Below are positions 30,883-41,514 of a DNA stretch of 59,682 nucleotides, in pieces. The first letter of the stretch is position 1. Each line of letters opens with the position of its first letter. Source of the DNA: Promethearchaeota archaeon (lineage in GTDB: Archaea; Asgardarchaeota; Lokiarchaeia; Sigyniarchaeales; SOKP01); contig DAOUVJ010000003.1 of the NCBI GenBank assembly GCA_030667705.1, positions 1 through 59,682 of the forward strand. The letters are read 5' to 3'. The position numbers were made by a program, and so were the translations under genes. The notes beneath the pieces are model-generated. The model ran no database searches, was not told where the DNA came from, and saw nothing but the letters and a program-made list of their open reading frames with translations.

Positions 30883-32157
30883 ATGAAAAAAGGACAAGTT
30901 CAATGTATAAGTGATGAGATATTAAACAAACTCTCATTAAAGAACCGCTATAAATTCCTAAATTATAATTTAATGAGTTATTTGGAACCTAAACATTTTA
31001 ATCTGCTTAAGGAGGCTGAAAAGTTTTTTAGGAATTTCGAGAAAAAGCATGACATAAACCACACCGAAGATTTCTATGATTGGATACCTGAAGTAGGTAA
31101 AGCAGGGTTTATCACGCGCGTGCATAAGTTTGATAATCTAGGGTTAGATTTTGAAACGTATGGGATGACTGCTGAGTTCATGAGGGTGCTTGCCATGGAT
31201 TTCTTTGACCCTCAATTTGCGATGGGTGCTGGTGCTACAGTTTTAGCAGTTAATCCTTTAATGCTTCATCACGAAAATGAGGAAATACGATTACGTGCTC
31301 TCAAAGAGCTAGTTACCGGTGAAAAAATTGGATGCATCTGTATCACGGAGCCTGAAAGAGGTTCGGATGCAGTTCACATGCTAACCACTTGCGATGAACA
31401 ACCAGATGGCAGTTTTATTGTGAACGGAGAAAAAATTTATCAAACGAATGGTCCTAAAGCAGATTGGGCTGTGATTTATGCAGTAACCGAAAAAAATAAT
31501 GGGAATACGATGTCTCAACTTCTTGTAGATACTAGTTGGGAAGGATGGGAAGTTGAAAGAGTAAATATTCCGTGGACGCCAAGGATCTTTATTGGAAAAG
31601 AAACAATGACTAACTTAAAAGTCCCAAAAGAATGTGTCTTGGGAAAACCAGGTCAAGGACGTTCACATTTATTTGAGGGATTAAACTTAGAACGAATTGG
31701 TATAGTTTGCCTGAACGCAGCAGAAGCATGGAATGCTTTTACTCATGCTGTAATCTATTCAAACATGCGCAAGCAATTTGACTTAGAAGTACTTAAATAT
31801 CAAGGAGTGGGTTTTCCTTTAGCTGATATATGGTCTGAAATCATGAGCTTAACTTTAGCAACCTTGAATCTCTGTCAAATGATTGATGCTAAATTGGAGA
31901 AATTAGGAACACTACCTAAAGAATTTAACTTGGCTTTAATGGCCACAGCTTCTCAATTGAAACTTTTAAGTACTAAATTAAACCAACGCGCGTGTTATGA
32001 ATGTGCGAATATCATGGGCGGCGCAGGAGTATGTGACAACACCTTAATGCATGATTTATTAGGTATCTCAAGAATCCAAGAGATTGGTGGTGGAACAAGG
32101 CAAGTGCAGGAATATATCCTCAGTATGGGCTTGAGACAATTATTCAAGGCATTGTAA
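30883..32157 (+). CDS. Acyl-CoA dehydrogenase family protein
   Basis: CITEPERGSDA; GLNLERIGI; ANIMGGAGVCDN. Confidence 0.9.
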   Translation: MKKGQVQCISDEILNKLSLKNRYKFLNYNLMSYLEPKHFNLLKEAEKFFRNFEKKHDINHTEDFYDWIPEVGKAGFITRVHKFDNLGLDFETYGMTAEFMRVLAMDFFDPQFAMGAGATVLAVNPLMLHHENEEIRLRALKELVTGEKIGCICITEPERGSDAVHMLTTCDEQPDGSFIVNGEKIYQTNGPKADWAVIYAVTEKNNGNTMSQLLVDTSWEGWEVERVNIPWTPRIFIGKETMTNLKVPKECVLGKPGQGRSHLFEGLNLERIGIVCLNAAEAWNAFTHAVIYSNMRKQFDLEVLKYQGVGFPLADIWSEIMSLTLATLNLCQMIDAKLEKLGTLPKEFNLALMATASQLKLLSTKLNQRACYECANIMGGAGVCDNTLMHDLLGISRIQEIGGGTRQVQEYILSMGLRQLFKAL

Positions 32158-32295
32158 ATTTTTCATTTTTCTTTTTCTATTTATTTTTTCTAAATTAGAA
32201 TTAAGAGTCAATTTTCCAACTGAACATCATAAAACTATTTAAATTTTAAAATTCAGATCTAATTAGAAGAATTTCCGTATTTATAAGGTAAAAAA

Positions 32296-33123
32296 ATGAA
32301 TATTGAAGATTTTGAAGACATAATTTATAAGAAAGAAGAAAATGGGATATGTACCATCACTTTTAACCGACCCGAGAGAAGGAATGCATTATCTTTTGTT
32401 ACCTTCTTAGAGATCCAAGCAGTATTGGATGACATGGAAAAGGACAAAAATGCTAGGGTGCTAATAATGACAGGTTCTCCGGAAGGAAGGGCTTTTTCTT
32501 CAGGAGGCTACTTTAACATGAAAATGGTGACAGAAATTCCCAAAGATATCATGAAAGATATAGATTTAAAGGATATTGCTCAGAAAAAAATTTGCATGAA
32601 ATTTTGGAATTTTAAAAAACCTGTAATTGCTGCTATAAATGGTTTAGCACTTGGAGCGGGTTTTACAATGCCTTTAGCTTGTGCCGATTTAATATATATG
32701 GCTGACGATCCTGAGACTTATTTAGGACTAATATTCGTTAAACGAGCAATTATCCCCGAGTTTGGTCTCTCATTCCTTCTACCATTTTATGTTGGGTTTC
32801 AAAAAGCAAAGGAACTCTTGTATTTTGGGGATAAAATTCATGCTAAAGAAGCTGAAAGACTAGGACTGATAAATAAAGCGCTTCCTCCTGAAGAGTTATT
32901 GCCATTTGTTAGGAAACAAGCAGAAAGATTAATCCCACCTAAAGGTCCGAGTTTATCTTTAAAATTAATGAAAAAAACAATGCATGATTACTTCAGAGAA
33001 ATAATTTCAAGTACATTGGATAAAGAAAATGAAGCTCTCCAAGCAGCATTTAAAACACATGACATGAGAGAATCCACGAAAGCTCTCATGCAAAAACGAG
33101 AACCAATTTTCAAAGGAAAATAA
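32296..33123 (+). CDS. Enoyl-CoA hydratase/isomerase family protein
   Basis: FSSGGYF, NGLALGAGFTMPLACADLIYMA. Confidence 0.9.
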   Translation: MNIEDFEDIIYKKEENGICTITFNRPERRNALSFVTFLEIQAVLDDMEKDKNARVLIMTGSPEGRAFSSGGYFNMKMVTEIPKDIMKDIDLKDIAQKKICMKFWNFKKPVIAAINGLALGAGFTMPLACADLIYMADDPETYLGLIFVKRAIIPEFGLSFLLPFYVGFQKAKELLYFGDKIHAKEAERLGLINKALPPEELLPFVRKQAERLIPPKGPSLSLKLMKKTMHDYFREIISSTLDKENEALQAAFKTHDMRESTKALMQKREPIFKGK

Positions 33124-33223
33124 CTCAATTTTTAATATATTCTTAATAGAAATGCTTTTTTATGTTATTAATTAAAAGTGATTTATACTATTTTTTGCAA
33201 CACATAAAAAGTGATATCTAAAA

Positions 33224-34744
33224 TTGACTATTGAGGAAATCGGTTTTAATAATAGTAAGTACCTAAAAGAGCAATCTAAAAGCATAATGGATCGAGCTGC
33301 TCAATTTGGAGATAAATTATACTTAGAGTTTGGTGGAAAATTGATATCTGATTATCATGCTTCAAGAGTTCTCCCTGGTTTTGATCCAAACGTAAAGTTG
33401 GAACTCTTAAAGAGACTTGAAGATAAAATTGAGGTTATAATCTGTATCTACTCCGGAGATATTGAAAGAAGAAAGATGCGAGCAGATTTTGGAATCACTT
33501 ATGATACTGATACAATGAAATTGATTGATGAACTTCGAGAGGGAGGAATTAATGTAATTGCAGTGGTAGTGACACGTTTTAATGGTCAACCTATTGTAAA
33601 GCAATTCATAAACAAGCTAGAAAGGCGGAATATAAAGGTGTACACGCACCGTTCAATCAAGGGTTATCCTACTAATATTGATTTAATAGTAAGTGAAGAA
33701 GGATATGGCGCAAATAAATATATTGAAACTACTAAACCAATCATTATTGTGACGGCACCTGGACCTGGAAGTGGAAAAATGGCAACGTGTCTCTCTCAAA
33801 TATATCATGAAAATCAAATGGGTCTAGAAGCAGGTTATGCTAAGTTTGAAACCTTTCCGATTTGGAATTTACCTCTAAAGCATCCCATAAATATGGCGTA
33901 TGAGTCTGCCACGGCTGATATTGGAGATTTTAATCAAATAGATCCCTTCCATCTTGAAACTTATGATATTACTGCAATCAATTATAACAGAGATGTGGAG
34001 ATTTTTCCCGTAGTTAAGAAAATCATGAGTCGGATTATGGGAAATAAATTAGTATACAAATCTCCAACTGATATGGGTGTAAATAAGGCAGGATTCGCAA
34101 TAACTAATGATGATTTGGTGCAACATGCCGCTAAACAAGAACTAATCCGGAGATATTTTCGATATAGGTGTGAATATGTAATGGGTTTAATGGATAAGAA
34201 GACTGTACAGAAAGCTGAACTATTAATGAAAGAATTAAATCTTTCTCCACTTGATCGTAAAGTAGTGAAAAAAGCACATAACGCTTCCATACTTGCCCAA
34301 AGAAAAGGAAAAGGTAATGAAGGGGTATTTGCGGGAGCTGCTTTAGAATTAAAGGACGGTACAATTATAATGGGTAATAATTCTTCACTAATGCATGCTG
34401 CCTCTAGTCTAATCTTAAATGCTATCAAAGTATTAGCTCATATTCCTGATGATATTCATCTCTTATCCCCAAATATATTACAATCCATAAGTAACTTGAA
34501 GTCAGAGATTTTTAACAATAAAAGATTGAGTCTCAATCTTGAAGAAGCTCTTATTGCCTTAAGTATAAGTGCTGATTTCAATCCCTCAGCAAAGGTTGCG
34601 ATGGAAAAACTTAAAGATCTCAAAGGTTGTGAAATGCATTCAACTCATATACCCACACCTGGAGATGAAGCCGGATTAAGAAGATTGGGACTTAATATAA
34701 CTTCTGAACCGAATTTTTCATCAAAAAGTCTTGTTATTACTTAA
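33224..34744 (+). CDS. DUF1846 family protein
   Basis: KLYLEFGGKLISDYHASRVLPGFDPN, IVSEEGYGANKYIETTKPIIIVTAPGPGSGKMATCLSQ, KFETFPIWNLPLKHPIN; TTG start. Confidence 0.88.
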   Translation: MTIEEIGFNNSKYLKEQSKSIMDRAAQFGDKLYLEFGGKLISDYHASRVLPGFDPNVKLELLKRLEDKIEVIICIYSGDIERRKMRADFGITYDTDTMKLIDELREGGINVIAVVVTRFNGQPIVKQFINKLERRNIKVYTHRSIKGYPTNIDLIVSEEGYGANKYIETTKPIIIVTAPGPGSGKMATCLSQIYHENQMGLEAGYAKFETFPIWNLPLKHPINMAYESATADIGDFNQIDPFHLETYDITAINYNRDVEIFPVVKKIMSRIMGNKLVYKSPTDMGVNKAGFAITNDDLVQHAAKQELIRRYFRYRCEYVMGLMDKKTVQKAELLMKELNLSPLDRKVVKKAHNASILAQRKGKGNEGVFAGAALELKDGTIIMGNNSSLMHAASSLILNAIKVLAHIPDDIHLLSPNILQSISNLKSEIFNNKRLSLNLEEALIALSISADFNPSAKVAMEKLKDLKGCEMHSTHIPTPGDEAGLRRLGLNITSEPNFSSKSLVIT

Positions 34745-34897
34745 TGGTTTTGTTTGCCCTCAGCTCTCAGAAAGAGGTTAGAGAGTTCAATAAATTCATG
34801 AGAGAAATTCAATTTGCTAATTTCTCGAAATTCTTATAAATTGTGTTTTATATTTAATATTTTTATATTGTAATACTTAAAAAAATGGTTTCAAAAT

Positions 34898-36592
34898 ATG
34901 ACAGATGAGAGGAAGAATGAAACACGTTTCATATTCGTCACTGGCGGCGTTATGAGTGGAATTGGCAAGGGTGTTGTAACCGCCAGTATCGGTAAGGTTT
35001 TACAATTCAGAAGTTTTAATATTTCGGTAGTAAAGATTGATCCATATCTGAATGTTGATCCAGGCACTCTTAATCCCGTAGAACACGGTGAGTGTTTTAT
35101 TACTGAAGATGTATGGGAATTTAAACCAGTACCGGATTCAGATGAAAGAATATATAAGATTTCTGAGATAGATCAAGATTTTGGAACCTACTCCCGATTT
35201 CTTGGTCTTGATATGCATCCTTCCCACAATATAACATCTGGTCAAATCTATCTCACTACTATTCTTGGTGAGAGAAAGGGTAGATTTCTTGGAAAAACTG
35301 TACAGATTATTCCACATGTAACAACGATAATAAAAGAAAGATTAATAGAAATATCTAGATGTGAGAATTTAGATGTACTTCTTATAGAATGTGGTGGTAC
35401 AGTCGGTGACTTAGAATCAAGCATATTTCTAGAAGCTTTTCGTCAAATCAAAATAGAATATCCTAATCGCACAGCTTTGGTGCATGTAACTCTTGTACCA
35501 TATTCTCAAGCAGTTGGACAGCAAAAATCTAAACCTAGTCAACATTCAGTGAAAATGCTTCAGAGTCTTGGATTAAATCCCGATATTATTATTGGTAGGA
35601 GTGAAAAACCTTTAGCAGATGACATCAAACAGAAAATTTCTTTATATTCCAATATTCCTGAAACAGCAGTAATTTCTAATCCCGATCTTAAAGTTGTCTA
35701 CGAGTTACCTTTACTCTTTGAGGAACAAGGATTAGGCGATTATCTTTGTGAGATGATTGATTTAAAGGCGAAACTGGTTTCTTATAATGAGGTTACCAAT
35801 TACTCAGAATGGGTAAAAATGATCAATATTTATAAATCTGCCAATAAAACGATAACAATCGGAATGCCTGGTAAATATTTCAACATTTCTGATTCATATA
35901 TTTCAATTAATGATGCTTTAGAACATGCTGCGGCTCATCAAGGATATAAAACAGAACTAAAAATGATTAATTTATCTGAAGATACAAATGTAGGAGAAGA
36001 GTTAAGCGATTGTGATGGAATATTATTAACACCTGGGTTTGGAGAGAGAGCTGTTGAAGGAATGATTCAGTCTGCAGAATATGCCATGGATAAAAAAGTG
36101 CCATTTTTAGGCATCTGTTTTGGTGCTCAACTATTTTATGTAGCCTTTTGCAGGAAATATTTGGGCTTAAAAGGTGCAAACTCTACTGAAATAGATCCCG
36201 ATACGCCATACCCCGTGATTGATCTTTTAGAAAGCCAGAAAGTCGTGATTGAGAAAGGAGGTAGTATGAGATTAGGAGCTCATAAAATAATTGTTGAGAA
36301 ACACACTAAACTTTACAAAGCTTATAACCAAAAAGAAATTAAAGAAAGGTTTAGGCATAGATATCATATTCAAGAAAGATTTATCACAGAAGAAGCCAAA
36401 CAAAAAGGTATGGTTGTATCAAGTAGAGATGAAACCGGGAAAATAATAAATAGCATTGAATTAAATCGAGAAGACCATTGGATGGTTGGAACCCAATTTC
36501 ACCCTGAATTTAAATCTAGGCCATACGCTCCTAGTAAATTGTATTTTGATTTTATAAAAGCGTGTATTACAAAAAAAGCAGGAAATAATTAA
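34898..36592 (+). CDS. pyrG: CTP synthase
   Basis: FIFVTGGVMSGIGKG, KIDPYLNVDPGTLNPVEHGE, GICFGAQ glutaminase. Confidence 0.96.
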   Translation: MTDERKNETRFIFVTGGVMSGIGKGVVTASIGKVLQFRSFNISVVKIDPYLNVDPGTLNPVEHGECFITEDVWEFKPVPDSDERIYKISEIDQDFGTYSRFLGLDMHPSHNITSGQIYLTTILGERKGRFLGKTVQIIPHVTTIIKERLIEISRCENLDVLLIECGGTVGDLESSIFLEAFRQIKIEYPNRTALVHVTLVPYSQAVGQQKSKPSQHSVKMLQSLGLNPDIIIGRSEKPLADDIKQKISLYSNIPETAVISNPDLKVVYELPLLFEEQGLGDYLCEMIDLKAKLVSYNEVTNYSEWVKMINIYKSANKTITIGMPGKYFNISDSYISINDALEHAAAHQGYKTELKMINLSEDTNVGEELSDCDGILLTPGFGERAVEGMIQSAEYAMDKKVPFLGICFGAQLFYVAFCRKYLGLKGANSTEIDPDTPYPVIDLLESQKVVIEKGGSMRLGAHKIIVEKHTKLYKAYNQKEIKERFRHRYHIQERFITEEAKQKGMVVSSRDETGKIINSIELNREDHWMVGTQFHPEFKSRPYAPSKLYFDFIKACITKKAGNN

Positions 36593-36638
36593 AAACACCT
36601 GATTTTAAATTAATATTTACCATCTTAAAGGGATTCAG

Positions 36639-37553
36639 ATGAATGAAAAGTATTTTAAATATAAAAATGCAGTAATTACTGGAGCAGCAAGCGGGATTGG
36701 CCGAACGTTAGCCTTAGAACTCGCCAAAATGGGAACTAACCTAGTGATTTCAGATATTAACTTGGAGAGGTTAGAAAAAGTAAAAAAAGAAGCGGAAACC
36801 TATAAAGTCAAAGTGACCTCACAGAAGTGTGATGTCACGAAAAAAGCAGATATTAAAAGCTTGCGAGATACAACACTCTCAAACATGCAAGATGTACATT
36901 TTCTTTTTAGCAACGCCGGAATAGCGGTAGGTGGGCATTTTGAAAACTTTTCAAAAGAAATATGGAGGAATATCTTCAATGTAAACATATGGGGCCTGAT
37001 TAATTTAGTTGATGCGTTTATTCCAAAAATGTTAGAACAAGGTTTTGGACACGTTATTGTAACCAGTTCTATTGCGGGAATAATTGGAGCCGGCGGATTG
37101 ATCCCATATAGCACCTCTAAATTTGCTAATTTTGGATTCTGTGAAGCTTTGCATGGCGAATTTAAAGATGAAGGAATAGATGTTTCGATTATTTGCCCGT
37201 TTCCTATTAAAACTAATCTAATTGAGACTGCGAAAATAAGTTATTCTCCCGATTTACTTAATAAATATAGTCAAGAACAATTAGCTAAAGGCATTGAAAT
37301 TGGAAAAGAACACTATTGGAACGAATTTACAAAAGGAGGATACGAATTAGAGACCGCAATACGCATTTATCTCAAAAAAATCGCTAAAAAGAAGCTTTAT
37401 ATTAGCGAACGTAAAAAAGCAAGATTTCTCTTCTTCATAAAAGGGCTATGGCCAAATTTTTATAAAAAGATCGTGAGGAAAGTAGGCACCGAACACCTTC
37501 GTATAGTGGACGAATCAACTCAAAAAGCAATTGATTTCATAGAAAAAACTTAA
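36639..37553 (+). CDS. Short-chain dehydrogenase/reductase
   Basis: TGAASGIGRTLA, NAGIA, YSTSK. Confidence 0.93.
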   Translation: MNEKYFKYKNAVITGAASGIGRTLALELAKMGTNLVISDINLERLEKVKKEAETYKVKVTSQKCDVTKKADIKSLRDTTLSNMQDVHFLFSNAGIAVGGHFENFSKEIWRNIFNVNIWGLINLVDAFIPKMLEQGFGHVIVTSSIAGIIGAGGLIPYSTSKFANFGFCEALHGEFKDEGIDVSIICPFPIKTNLIETAKISYSPDLLNKYSQEQLAKGIEIGKEHYWNEFTKGGYELETAIRIYLKKIAKKKLYISERKKARFLFFIKGLWPNFYKKIVRKVGTEHLRIVDESTQKAIDFIEKT

Positions 37554-37556
37554 TTC

Positions 37557-39002
37557 TTAGTTTATTTCAAGTATCTTTTTTACCAATTCTTTCTTATCAT
37601 CTAAATTTGATTGTCGAGAAATCATTATTCTCTGTGCTTGTGGACTTCCTGCTCCGTGAAGGGATTCGGTTCTATAACTGACAGAGGCAACTCCCATGGT
37701 TAAATTTTCAATGAAGCGAAGCACTTTATATCGATCTTCAGCATTTGTTCCTTCACAAGTCGTTAAATACTTTTCAATTAAAGAGCCTATCTCTTTTGAT
37801 TTAAGATCTGCCTCAGAAGGCATGGTACATATCATCCCTCCCGCAATATCTTCAGCTAATCTTCCTATCTCATATGGAAAGCGAGTGACATTTAGTTTAC
37901 AAACATTAGCCAATAACATGTCCATTTCATAATTCCCTGATTCTCTTTGAAATCCTAATGAACTACAAGCAACACCACAACTATATAATGTTTCATTAAG
38001 ATGAGTCATCTCAACTAGCTTATCTTTCACATGTGATGCTTTTTCCGTTCCATTATATTCAGAAATTAATGCTGTTGCACCTATCAACACATCTCCTACC
38101 CCAACTTTACATCCTCCATAAGATTGTCGATGAAAACCAGCAAATCGGTTGACTAATTCTCCGGAAAAATCAATTTCGCCGTTCATGAAAATATTTTCCT
38201 TAGGTACAAACACATCATCAAATACAACGAAAATTTCTTGACCACCGTACTTAAAATTTCCAATATCTAACTTACCCTGTTCCATTTTTCGGGTATCACA
38301 AGATTGCCTTCAATAAATCATTGTAATTCCTTTTGTGTTTGTGTCTATTCCAAAACTTACGGCATAATCTTCCTCTCCTTTTCTTAAAGAAAGTGTTGGC
38401 ATGATTATAGCTCGATGCGAGTTTAAAAATCCAGTTTGGTGAACTTTAGCTCCTCGAACAATGATTCCATCCTCGTTTGAATCTATGACATGTAAATATG
38501 CATCGGGATCTGGTTGATCTTTCGGTCTTTTACTCCTATCACCTTTTGTATCTGTCATTGCTCCATCAACCATGAGGTCTTGATTTTGGACTTCAATCCA
38601 ATAATTTTTAAATCGGGAATGGTAATCTGTACCATATTTCTTGTCAATTTCATGAGTCACACTATATAACGCATTAGCAGTATCAAACCCTACACATCGC
38701 ATGAAGCAGCAGGCAGTTTTTTGTCCTAATAATCGTTGCATTTTAACTTTATTAATCAGATCTTCAACCGATTGATGGATATGGGTAAATCGATTGATTA
38801 TTTCTCCAGTTAAATGAGATTTTGTCGTCATTAAATCCTTATACTCGTCCATCTGGGCTAATTCATAAATCTTCATGACCGTGTTTATCGAAGGTTTAAT
38901 GATTGGATGATTATAAAATTCTTGGACTTTCTCGCCAAACATATATAGATTAACTGGGCGTTTTATACTTTTTAAGTACTCTTCTGGAGTTTTTAACGGC
39001 AT
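37557..39002 (-). pseudogene. abfD: 4-hydroxybutyryl-CoA dehydratase interrupted by one in-frame TGA (38310-38312)
   Basis: Two ORFs in the same frame: ...TKGITMIY*RQSCDTRKMEQGKLDIGN...; ligand motifs CFMRC and HRQSYGGC; ESLHGAGSPQ. Confidence 0.88.
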
Positions 39003-39279
39003 TTTTTTTATACCTTTTCTACTAATAATTACTATTTAGATAAAGAGCTTTTAGTTATTAAAAATGATTCTAATATTTGTTAATTCTTCTTTCATCATTA
39101 CTTTTTAATTTCTCTTTCTAATTTATTTTAGCTAAGGTTTCTTTTTAAATTCGCTTTTTTAACTAGAAATTTACTGATTGAAAAAATGAAAAAAAGATGA
39201 AATATTTATAACTATTATTGGTTCTCTTGCTTTTATTCAGTTTCTAAAATGGTTGTAATTCTGACATTTATTATTCAAT

Positions 39280-40071
39280 TCACTTGCCTATAAACTCTGG
39301 TTCTTTTTTGTCGTTAATAGCAAACACTCCAATTTTAAAATCTTGTGTTTCTGCAGATTTGATCTGCATTTGTCGTTCGTTTTCAAGATGATTTATTAGA
39401 GGTTCGCTTAAAGCATCAAAAAATAATTTTTTTGTGCGTGCGTATGTTAGCGTAGGACCACTAGCAAGTTTAGATGCCATCTCATTAGCTCTATCTATTA
39501 ATCTTTCGGGGTCAACAATTTCATTAACTAATCCTAGTTTAAACATATCGTCTGCTGTATATGTATCTCCAAAAAACGCCATCTGAGATGCTTGTTGCCA
39601 CGTTAACTGGCGGCTAAGTAGTATGGTTCCAGCAAATCCTGGAATTAACGCAAGTTTGCTAAATGATTGTCTGAATTTCGCGAATTTTGATGCTATGACT
39701 AAATCACAAGAGAGTGCAAGATTCATTCCTGCACCCACGGCCCATCCATTTACAGCTGCTATAACGGGTTTTGGATATTGGCGCAATATAAGTGCGATTT
39801 TATATAGATTCTTTAATAAATCATCCATGAATTCACCTGGTCTCCCCATTTCAATACTTTCCTTAAAAGCTTTAATGTCTCCACCTGCAGAAAAAGCTTT
39901 ACCAGAGCCCGTGATAATTAAGCATCTTACTTCCTCTTTATTCCGAAGCTGTTCTAAAACTTTAAGTAACTCTTTAGCTATCTCTTGATTTAAAGGATTG
40001 TAATTTTCTTGATCATTAAGAACAATTCTGGCAACTTTTTCATTTATTTCAAATTTTACTTTACTTTCCAT
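39280..40071 (-). CDS. Enoyl-CoA hydratase/isomerase family protein
   Basis: FSAGGDIKAF, NGWAVGAGMNLALSCDLVIA. Confidence 0.92.
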   Translation of the reverse strand: MESKVKFEINEKVARIVLNDQENYNPLNQEIAKELLKVLEQLRNKEEVRCLIITGSGKAFSAGGDIKAFKESIEMGRPGEFMDDLLKNLYKIALILRQYPKPVIAAVNGWAVGAGMNLALSCDLVIASKFAKFRQSFSKLALIPGFAGTILLSRQLTWQQASQMAFFGDTYTADDMFKLGLVNEIVDPERLIDRANEMASKLASGPTLTYARTKKLFFDALSEPLINHLENERQMQIKSAETQDFKIGVFAINDKKEPEFIGK

Positions 40072-40083
40072 TTAATTTCACCT

Positions 40084-41301
40084 TTATTTACCCCACATTC
40101 GAACCATTTCTCTTGTAATGAGATATCTCATGATTTCTGATGTACCTGCTGATATTTGTCCAATTTTTGAATCTCTATAATATCGTTCTAAGGGGTATTC
40201 TTCTGAATATCCCAAACCACCAACAACTTGAATCGCTTCTTGCGTGATTCGTACAGTAGCGTCTGCTATTCGAGCTTTAACAGCAGCAACGGAAGCTCTA
40301 CAGTTATGTCCCTCATCAAGCATTCTAGCGATTTGAGCTATTGCCATTCTATTAAGCTCTGTATCCATAAACATTTCGCTAAGTTTAAAAGAGATACCTT
40401 CAAAGGAATAAAGAGGTTTCTTGAATTGGACGCGTTTATGAGCGTACTTGTAAGCAATTTCAAAAGCACTTCGAGCAAGACCAAGGTATTGAGAAGCGGT
40501 AAATGTTCTCTCACCATCAAGACCGAATAACAAAACATCCAAACCTTCGTTCTCTTTATGAAGTATATTTTCAGCTGGCACTTTACAGTCTACAAATCGA
40601 AGATGAGAATTGGGCATCCCTCTACGTCCCATATGCTTATATTCCTTAATAACTTCAAATCCCGGAGTATCAGTTTCGAAAATAAATGCCGAAATCCCTT
40701 GATGTGCTTTCACTTGATCGTTTGTTTTAGTGTATAAACAAATATAATCAGCAACGCTACCATTTGTTATGAAGCATTTTTCTCCATTAAGAACATAGTG
40801 ATCACCTTCTCTCACTGCCTTTAATCTCATACCACCTATCGCATCCGACCCTCCTGTAGGTTCAGTGATGCCTATAGCACCTAATTTTGACCCATCAGCT
40901 ATACCTGATAAGTATTTCATTTTCTGGTCTTGAGTTCCAAACTCTATTACTGGACCAGCAAAAAGGCATGATGAAGCTCCAAAGATACCTGCTAAGGCAT
41001 AACTAAAAGCAGTTAATTCTTCCCCTAAAATCGTGCGATAAAGAACCCCTTTACCTTGACCTCCGGCTTCTTTTGGAATGGTCATATCAAGATAAGGCAT
41101 TTTCTTTAAAATCTCTACCGCTAATTTAATATCCCTATTTCTATCTATCTGTTCTGCATCTGGAGCTACGTGTATTTCACACCATTCACGAACTTCCATT
41201 CTAAAATCGTTTTCTTCTTTAGAATAATAACGTAACCGGTTTGGCATACAAGTATATCCAAACTTTAATTCCAAGTCTTCAAAATTTATATGTCCCGACA
41301 T
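40084..41301 (-). CDS. Acyl-CoA dehydrogenase
   Basis: AIGITEPTGGSDA, CFITNG, VVGGLGYSEEYPLERYYRDSKI. Confidence 0.94.
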   Translation of the reverse strand: MSGHINFEDLELKFGYTCMPNRLRYYSKEENDFRMEVREWCEIHVAPDAEQIDRNRDIKLAVEILKKMPYLDMTIPKEAGGQGKGVLYRTILGEELTAFSYALAGIFGASSCLFAGPVIEFGTQDQKMKYLSGIADGSKLGAIGITEPTGGSDAIGGMRLKAVREGDHYVLNGEKCFITNGSVADYICLYTKTNDQVKAHQGISAFIFETDTPGFEVIKEYKHMGRRGMPNSHLRFVDCKVPAENILHKENEGLDVLLFGLDGERTFTASQYLGLARSAFEIAYKYAHKRVQFKKPLYSFEGISFKLSEMFMDTELNRMAIAQIARMLDEGHNCRASVAAVKARIADATVRITQEAIQVVGGLGYSEEYPLERYYRDSKIGQISAGTSEIMRYLITREMVRMWGK

Positions 41302-41514
41302 AATTCAATAATTATATATCTAACATAACTTTTTAATTTCGTTAATTATTATACACTTTACAAATTTACTTCAGAATAATCATAAAAGATTTAAAAATTA
41401 CTTACTTAGTTTGGATTAATTGAAATAGCAAGACTAGTATTCAATTAATTTGAATCTGTTAAAAACAGATTTAATGAAAAATCAAAAATAAGAATAAGAA
41501 AAAAGTGATTATTA

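Noticed and set aside
33407-34428. Antisense ORFs over the DUF1846 gene (65, 148 and 77 aa)
   Set aside because: No recognisable domain; fully opposite a strong conserved ORF
38310-38312. TGA in abfD as a selenocysteine codon
   Set aside because: The recalled homolog residue is Gly, flanking sequence is otherwise canonical, and no obvious SECIS was identified by eye; kept only as an alternative in the finding
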